Shown here: positions 58,528 to 64,000 of the stretch, piece by piece | How positions within the stretch are numbered: the first letter of the stretch is position 1 | How the letters are laid out: the number at the start of each line of letters is the position of its first letter | Assembly: GCA_947095585.1 (NCBI GenBank) | Contig: OX352763.1 | Location: forward strand, 17,967,462 to 18,031,461 | Direction of reading: 5' to 3' | Origin: Nephrocerus scutellatus | Lineage: Eukaryota > Arthropoda > Insecta > Diptera > Pipunculidae | DNA: 64,000 nt | Notes under the pieces: model-generated | The model's input: the letters and a program-made list of their open reading frames with translations, nothing else | Databases searched by the model: none | What the model was told of the DNA's origin: nothing | Made by a program: the position numbers and the translations under genes

Positions 58528-59010
58528 AGGTTTTCGCAAAACGATGACCAAAATCCAATCTTGGATTAGCTTTAATCGCGCTTCCATAGGTTTGATTAAG
58601 AGCTTGGTTGGTTGAAGCGTGTTCTAGGTTTTCAAAAAACGATAAACAAAATCCAATCCAGGATTAGCTTTAATTGCGCTTCCTTAGATTTAATTAGGTC
58701 CTTTGTTGGTTTAAGCGTGTTTTAGGTTTTCACAAAACGAAAATCAAAATCAAATTTTGGATTAGCTTTAATCGCGCTTCCATAAGCTTGATTAAGGGCT
58801 TGTTTGGTTGAAGCGTGTTCTAGGTTTTACAAAACGATAAAAAAAAATCCAATCCAGGATTAGCTTAGATCGCGCTTCCGTATGTTTAATTAAGTCCTTG
58901 GTGGGTTGAAGCGTGTTTTAGGTTTTCACAAAAGGATAACCAAAATCCAATCCAGGATTAGCTTTTATCGCGCTTTCATAGGTTTGATTAAGTGCTTGCG
59001 ATTGAAAATA
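58528..59010. repeat. 98-bp tandem array, five units with alternating types
   Basis: AGGTTTT starts at 58528, 58626, 58724, 58822 and 58920, exactly 98 bp apart. Units 1 and 3 share TTGGATTAGC, TTGATTAAG.GCTT and GTGTTCT. Units 2 and 4 share CCAGGATTAGC, TTAATTA.GTCCTT and GTGTTTT. Unit 5 combines the first half of type 2 with the second half of type 1 and is truncated. The array is therefore built of 196-bp dimers. No coding. Confidence 0.9.
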
Positions 59011-59220
59011 TCTTCTAGTATTGCCCTGTCCTTGTCAGTATGATATACTCTCTGTGATGCTCTGCGTTCCAAATGGATGCTTTGGATTGGCTGATTACTC
59101 TCTTCCACTTATATAAGCTTGAAGCTTGAATATGTAGGAATTATGTAGGGTTTCCCCACAAAAAAAAACTACATCTTTGTATGACAATGTATTAAAGACA
59201 CATTTTTATTTTTTCAATTA

Positions 59221-59286
59221 TTGATTAGTCCTTAATTACCTAAATTTGTAACTAATAATTTTTTTACTTTCTCTTTGCAGGTAAGT
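59221..59286 (+). promoter_or_regulatory. candidate recursive splice site (zero-nucleotide exon)
   Basis: An ACTAAT branch-point-like sequence (59251-59256, branch A at 59255) lies 25 nt before the AG. A TTTTTTTACTTTCTCTTTGCAG acceptor-like tract ends at 59280, and GTAAGT follows immediately (59281-59286). As at 24,164/24,165, a strong 3' splice site is joined to a consensus donor with no exon, on the plus strand. After a first splicing step the regenerated donor could be used for the next. It sits in TE-poor DNA just right of the tandem arrays. Sequence-based inference; no expression evidence available here. Confidence 0.8.
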
Positions 59287-62088
59287 TCTGATGAATGATA
59301 CAAAATTTGTACAAAATTTGGGTAAATTGTTACAATCAATCTACATCTATGTATATAAAAGTGAAATAATAGGACTTTGAGGTTTTTGGGATTTATCAAA
59401 AAAAAATTGTTTGCTTTTTTAGGCTTTTTTTAGGCTCCAAATTGATATGTCGAGAATACAGTTTTTTGGGGTACCATAATTTTTTTTATTTCTGAATTAT
59501 TTGAATACTTTGGTTGTTTTAACCGAAGTAATATTTAGAATTAGTTAAGAACAAATAATAGTAATAAACTTGAAATGACTTTTTAGAGTGGGTTTCTCGT
59601 TTAGAGTGAACCGTAATTTTTGAATTGAAAATTGCCGCCTCATAATCTAGAAGCTTTTATGTTATAGCAAACTTCCTACATATGTTACCAGAATAAGGGT
59701 GTGTCCAATGGATGTTTAACAATTGGCTATCTAGAAGCCTCGACACAAACTCTTCTAATCACTTCTCTTCTATCACATCATAATATGAATTAGAATTTTT
59801 TCGTTGACATAAGACAACTGAATGCACTTTTTTAATTATACCATGGACCTGTTGTTGTATATACTAATAGTAATAAACGAAAGCTCAATAGGGTAATTAA
59901 CTCGAGGCACTTATCAAGCTTCGATTCAGAGTGTCAACTAAACCTGCTTTCCTATCTAGTAATTTAAAAGGAATTTTTGCTATAACTTTTCACTTAACTT
60001 AATCATTTAATTGATTTAATTTTATTAACAACAACAACTGGCAAATTCAAGGAGAGTTGTGAAACAAGCCGCTGAAATTCTTGTCGGTTGTCATAAATTC
60101 CTGGCATAAAAACAAAAAGTAAATAAAAAAAAACGGCCGTAACGCAAAATTACTCACGTCAAACGGACAGCAGTGGCTCATCGCCAAGCTGCAATGAGTC
60201 TTCTTCTGAAACAGTTTGGCTGCTGATTTTTCTGATGCGGCCGGTGCTTTGTGGTCGCGCCGCATGCATTCAGTTTATGTTTCCCCCTGATTCCAGAGCT
60301 CCCCTCGCAGTAGTATTAAATGTATCTTTACTTTGCGCGGTGGCTGGTGGTGGATGACGAAGACCCAGCCAGAGAACTGAACTTTTTACATTTCATTCTC
60401 ATTTTCCTCGGTGCCATCGTGGAGACTCGAGCAACCAGATTGACGGACTACACCACGGCTGAGAGGAATTCGTGGTGCAATGATAAATGTTTGCACAAAC
60501 TTGACACAAATCACAGAGCGCGAACAGTAACAACCATAACAGCAATAAGAGCTGAGATTCATCCAACTGCAGATAGGTGTTGCTTTTCATGGCGATGAGT
60601 CACTATCGCAATTCGATGGATTTCGCGATAAGATGCGAAAAGAAAAAGACGACGGCTGCTCGTCGTCATCATCTTTTGGAATTGCACAAAATTTCATACA
60701 GAAGTGTTCACGATCCGGAGCACAGCTTGTGCCTTAATGGTGGATTATGTGCTGACTGTGACTGTGATTTGTACTCAGGAGGATTTCGTTCAACTTCTTC
60801 CTCCCTGCCCACGTTTGTTCACGTTCATGCGCATGCGGCGGTAACTACTTTTTTGACTTAAGCTTATAATTAAATTATCGCTAATTGCTTGTCATTTTTG
60901 TACAAAGCGTTATTGCTGTTTTGTAGCGTTTGTTGTTCTCTCGTTAATCGCTGGTTTGTGTGTGTGTATGTGTTAAGCAATGCAGTTGATGGATAACATG
61001 ATAAATTAAAGATACATTTTGTTTTCGGTTGTTGTGTTAAAGTCTATCGGTTAAAGGCGTGTGGGCGTGGTCGGTCCTCTTCCTTTGCTGCAAGTGAAAA
61101 TAGAACGAATTATGCATTTGAATTTGATTTTGTTCAAGCCATTAATCGAGTAAAAGACAGGAAGCGGGAAAGCAAAAGATAAGAAAAACGTTGCTTCAGA
61201 TGGCGTTCGTAAAAACTTAAAAAAGTATTTCCGTAAAGTTACACAAAGTTTTACCATAAAACAACCTTCCCGCTGGGAAGGAACCCTTTTTTAATACTTG
61301 TCTCTTTTTTTGCCCCTCAGTTGCATATGAACTTGAAAAACGACATTTTAATGAAACATTAAATGTTTCTTCAGCATCTGAGACTTCCGTATACTAATCA
61401 GTCGTCAGTTTTTGTTTGTTGTTGCTGCATTAAAATAGAACTAAAAAGTTGAACAAAATGAAGTTTTAACTTTTCCTCAATGCATCCTTTCTTTATGGTT
61501 GTGTGCATGTTATAGGAAATGATAAAGCCGCCAGCAAAAAAGGAACAACAAGAACAAGAGTATCTTTTTGAATTATTTGTTGTTGCTTTGCTTGTCAAAC
61601 AAAAAAATTATAATGACAGCCGTTGCTTTGGGCTAAAGACACATGAACAAGAAAATCCTTTGCTCTCTTTGCTGGATTTTCACTGTTGGAGAAATTTTTT
61701 TTTTTTATTAAATAGCATGTCAGCATGGAACATGGATGATTGTTGGTTGTACAGTTGATGTATTGAGCATAATCCCTCTTTGCTTATTATAACTTTTTGA
61801 TTCTAATGATGACACTGACAATGTGAGGAAAATTAGTTGATTCAGGGTCACTGTTGTTTTTAAATACATACACTATTTGGGGGATTTTTTTTTATTACCC
61901 TTCTTGTAATATACAATTTTTTGTAAAAAGGACTCTTGCCACTTAAGTTTCTTTGCCTTTAATAAACTATTTTTTACTGCACTTGACACAAAAGACCGCA
62001 TTAATTGGTAGTAGGTACATTGTGTTCTGTGTTAACTGATGGCAGGGTTACCACCAATAGAAACGATCCACTGTGTTATATTATGATA
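59287..62088. other. TE-poor stretch, no supported gene
   Basis: No TE protein or array found. A TCTATGTATATAAAAGTGAAA block at about 59348 resembles a Helitron-like 5' end, but I find no matching 3' end. The GC-richer region 60140-60860 has opposing open frames (60047-60861) with no recognised domains. A good 3' splice-like site (CTCTTTTTTTGCCCCTCAG ending at 61320) is not followed by an exon-like frame. This region could hold enhancers, but nothing in the sequence proves it. Confidence 0.4.
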
Positions 62089-62089
62089 A

Positions 62090-62859
62090 AAAGGGTGATC
62101 CAACTTCAGTTTCCGAACTTTATTTTTTTTAAAAAACAACAAAAATTCAAGGAAATCTTTGTATTTTTATTATGAATGAAAATTTTCAGTTTTAATGTAA
62201 ATTTCAATATCTTTTTCACAAGTTTCGGGCATTATCTAGGCTATAACTTGGCGGATGTTAATTGTTAATTGCTCCAACGTTTCGGGTTTGTTTACCGTAG
62301 ACACGACTATTCGCGTAAACCCACAAAAAAAGTCCAACGTCGTTAAGTAGCATGATCTTGGCAGCCAGTTGACATCACCAAAATGTGAAATAAAGCTTCC
62401 TTGAAACTTTTCACGCAAAACATCCAACGTTGCACCTGATGTGTGGTAAGTTAGTCCACATCAATATCTTTGATTTGATCCCAAAAATAATCAGTTATCA
62501 TGCGCCTACAGCGCTCACCATTGACTGTTACGGTGCAACTATCATTTACAAAAAAGTTTGTCCCAATGACGTCGCTTAACAACAATGCGCACCAAACAGT
62601 CCCTTTTTGAACATAATAATGGTGTCTCGTGAGACTCAGATGAGGATTTTCCTCAAACCATATGCGACATTTCTGTTTATTAAAATACATAGAAAGGTAG
62701 AAATGTGCTGCCTCATCAGAAATGAAGGTCAGCATCAACTTATTGCTGCTCTAACATCCAATCTGCGTTAATTCTTCTCTATCCATGTTGGTTAGCGATC
62801 CATTTCGTGAAGATGTTACAGTGCTGCCAATATAGAAAACTCAAATTGAACCACCCTTT
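62090..62859 (-). mobile_element. internally deleted mariner-type transposon with both terminal repeats
   Basis: Inverted ends: AAAGGGTGATCCAACTTCAG at the left (from 62090) and, on the other strand, AAAGGGTGGTTCAATTTGAG from 62859, agreeing at most positions over about 25 bp. The minus-strand coding starts MDREELTQIGC at 62786 and jumps at once to KLMLTFISDEAAHFYL, skipping the DNA-binding domain. It continues with NKQKCRIWFEENPHLSL, VQKGTVWCALL, VNGERCRRMITDYFWDQIKD and, in a second frame, LDVLREKFQGSFISHFGDVN and CYLTTLDFF. The DGATCHTA box with the second catalytic Asp is reduced to SGATLDV, so that Asp is lost. About 770 bp remain, against roughly 1.3 kb expected of a full mariner. Confidence 0.9.
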
Positions 62860-63030
62860 GCTGCTACTGGGGCTTATTTCGCTGTTTAAAGTTTATGATT
62901 CAATAAGTATAGATACAAATGATATTTAACAGTTTAAGAATTTCAATGTTTCAGAAAATCAATGGTGCGTACATGAGTGAGCAGTGACCGGGGCAATTAG
63001 TATATTTGATATAAAATTGATATATTATAA
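62860..63030. other. unassigned spacer
   Basis: AT-rich spacer between the mariner right end and the Helitron-like terminus. Nothing recognised. Confidence 0.4.
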
Positions 63031-63058
63031 CTAGTTGTTAATCCCGGCGTTACCCGGG
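63031..63058 (-). mobile_element. Helitron-like 3' terminus on the minus strand
   Basis: On the minus strand a perfect stem CCCGG/CCGGG with a 6-nt loop (plus 63043-63058) is followed by an 8-nt spacer and CTAG then T (plus 63031-63034 and 63030). Stem, 8-nt spacer and CTAG|T match the layout at 15776-15808. The element body upstream (higher coordinates) is not delimited because LINE coding starts within about 100 bp. Confidence 0.5.
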
Positions 63059-63149
63059 ACCCGCCGACCACCACCCCTAAGACATAGTTTAGACCCAATA
63101 AACAGTAACGACGATATACTAAGTGGTCGGAAATCTCTCGCAGCTTCCT

Positions 63150-63500
63150 GACCCTTGGGGATGAACACTCTCCGCCAATTTTACCGCTTCTTTCACCAGC
63201 TGTGCTCGTAAGAAATAGCCAGCTGCATGCCACCTCTCCTTGAATTCGGCCGCAATACTCGTGGCGCTCTAAATGCTCATATGTTTACCCTTAAGCCCAT
63301 CCTCAGACGTACAGTTAAGTTCAGAGATTCGTTCTTCAGTCGTACAACACGAATGTGGAAAGCTCTGCCAAGCTCTGTCTTTCCACATCGCTATGACCCA
63401 CAAGCTCATGGATATCTCCTCTTTTTCCTCCTTTTCTTTAACGGCCACCTTGTGCCAAGCATACAGCCGGGCATTATAAGGAGCATTATAAGGATGCGTG
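63150..63500 (+). mobile_element. Jockey/CR1-type LINE, C-terminal remnant
   Basis: The plus frame 63227-63532 contains FGRNTRGALNAHMFTLKPIL then RRTVKFRDSFFSRTTRMWKA and LPSSVFPHRYD, the characteristic C-terminal end of Jockey/CR1-type ORF2. The region before 63227 is frameshifted. It ends near 63500; no clear tail repeat. Confidence 0.8.
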
Positions 63501-63619
63501 CGCAGATTATAAAAAAAACTGAACATAGCTAAGTCGTATGAAAATATTCACTAGCCAAGAGGTCGACACATCTATGGTCTTCTAGAGCATCATTTTTATC
63601 ATTTTTTATCATTTTTATT
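63501..63619. other. unassigned spacer before the tandem array
   Basis: Short AT-rich stretch; the CATTTTT(A) repetition at 63589-63625 leads into the tandem array. Confidence 0.4.
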
Positions 63620-64000
63620 TTTTATTAATTTTACAATTTATTACATCTCCAACACATACTTTTCCTTTTATAAATGTCATTTACTCTTCTTAAAATTTTT
63701 GTGAAAACGTCGTAACATTGTGTCGGCTTTGCTACTTTGTCGTTTTATTTCCATCTTAATTATTATAGAATTTGTTACTTCTTTAACACCTTTTCCTTTT
63801 ATAAATGTCACTTTTCTCGTTTGAACTTTTGTGAAATGTCGTAACATTGTGTCGACTTTGCCACTTTGTCGTTTTTTTCCATCTTAATTATTTTAGAATT
63901 TGTTAGGTCTGTAACACTTTTCCTTTTATAAATGTCACTTTAACCTTTTTAAAATGTTTGTGAAAATGTCGTAACATTGTGTCGGCTTTGCTACTTTGTC
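63620..64000. repeat. ~129-bp tandem array, three units, running past the window edge
   Basis: ATAAATGTCA starts at 63670, 63801 and 63928 (131 and 127 bp apart), with CGTAACATTGTGTCGGCTTTG-type blocks (CGACTTTG in the second unit) and CTACTTTGTC at matching places. The last unit is cut by the window end, so the array size is unknown. Confidence 0.85.

Noticed and set aside
57751..59010. CRISPR array
   Set aside because: Units are contiguous tandem repeats without unique spacers, in a eukaryotic sequence.

Overview
This is a eukaryotic, AT-rich, intron-like or intergenic window, most likely from a higher fly (Diptera). The basis is the mixture of degraded R1-, Jockey/I- and RTE-type non-LTR retrotransposons, mariner-type transposons whose transposase motifs resemble an insect lineage I recall as DD41D, Helitron-like ends, and two sites with the layout of Drosophila recursive splice sites. 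I found no intact host protein-coding gene. Almost every recognisable protein stretch is a broken transposable element (TE) fragment with stops and frameshifts.

Layout. 1-10 kb: a Jockey/I-type RT-RNase H remnant (about 1.6-2.6 kb, minus), a mariner fragment (3.2-3.56 kb, plus), an RTE-like LINE ('family A', 4.69-5.8 kb, minus), a short Helitron-like piece (7.14-7.44 kb) and a second family A copy (7.74-10.0 kb, minus) interrupted by an R1-type fragment. 10-24 kb: an RNase H remnant (11.65-12.72 kb, plus), an 11-bp C/A-rich minisatellite (14.74-15.3 kb), a Helitron-like 3' end (15.8 kb), then mostly featureless DNA up to an RTE-like LINE (21.4-23.1 kb, minus) split by a Helitron-like insertion. 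24-32 kb: the first candidate recursive splice site (24,164/24,165), a tRNA-derived SINE, two opposed 'family B' LINE remnants, several copies of a dispersed repeat carrying ACACATGTGT-like palindromes, and Jockey/CR1-type LINE 3' ends. 32-38 kb: mostly TE-poor AT-rich DNA, with a possible non-coding first exon and promoter at about 36.4-37.8 kb. 38-55 kb: more family A and B, Jockey/CR1-type, R1-type and mariner remnants. 56.9-59 kb: a near-perfect 220-bp inverted pair of mariner-derived MITEs, a 149-bp tandem array and a 98-bp array with two-unit higher-order structure. 59-64 kb: the second candidate recursive splice site (59,280/59,281), TE-poor DNA, an internally deleted mariner, a Helitron-like terminus, a LINE 3' end and a 129-bp tandem array running off the window edge.

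Interpretation. The strongest non-TE signal is the pair of zero-length-exon splice junctions, both plus strand and 35.1 kb apart. They suggest that much of the window is one very long intron of a plus-strand gene removed in steps. The exonic sequence of that gene, apart from the possible 5' UTR exon near 37 kb, probably lies outside the window. All calls come from reading the sequence; no database search was run.
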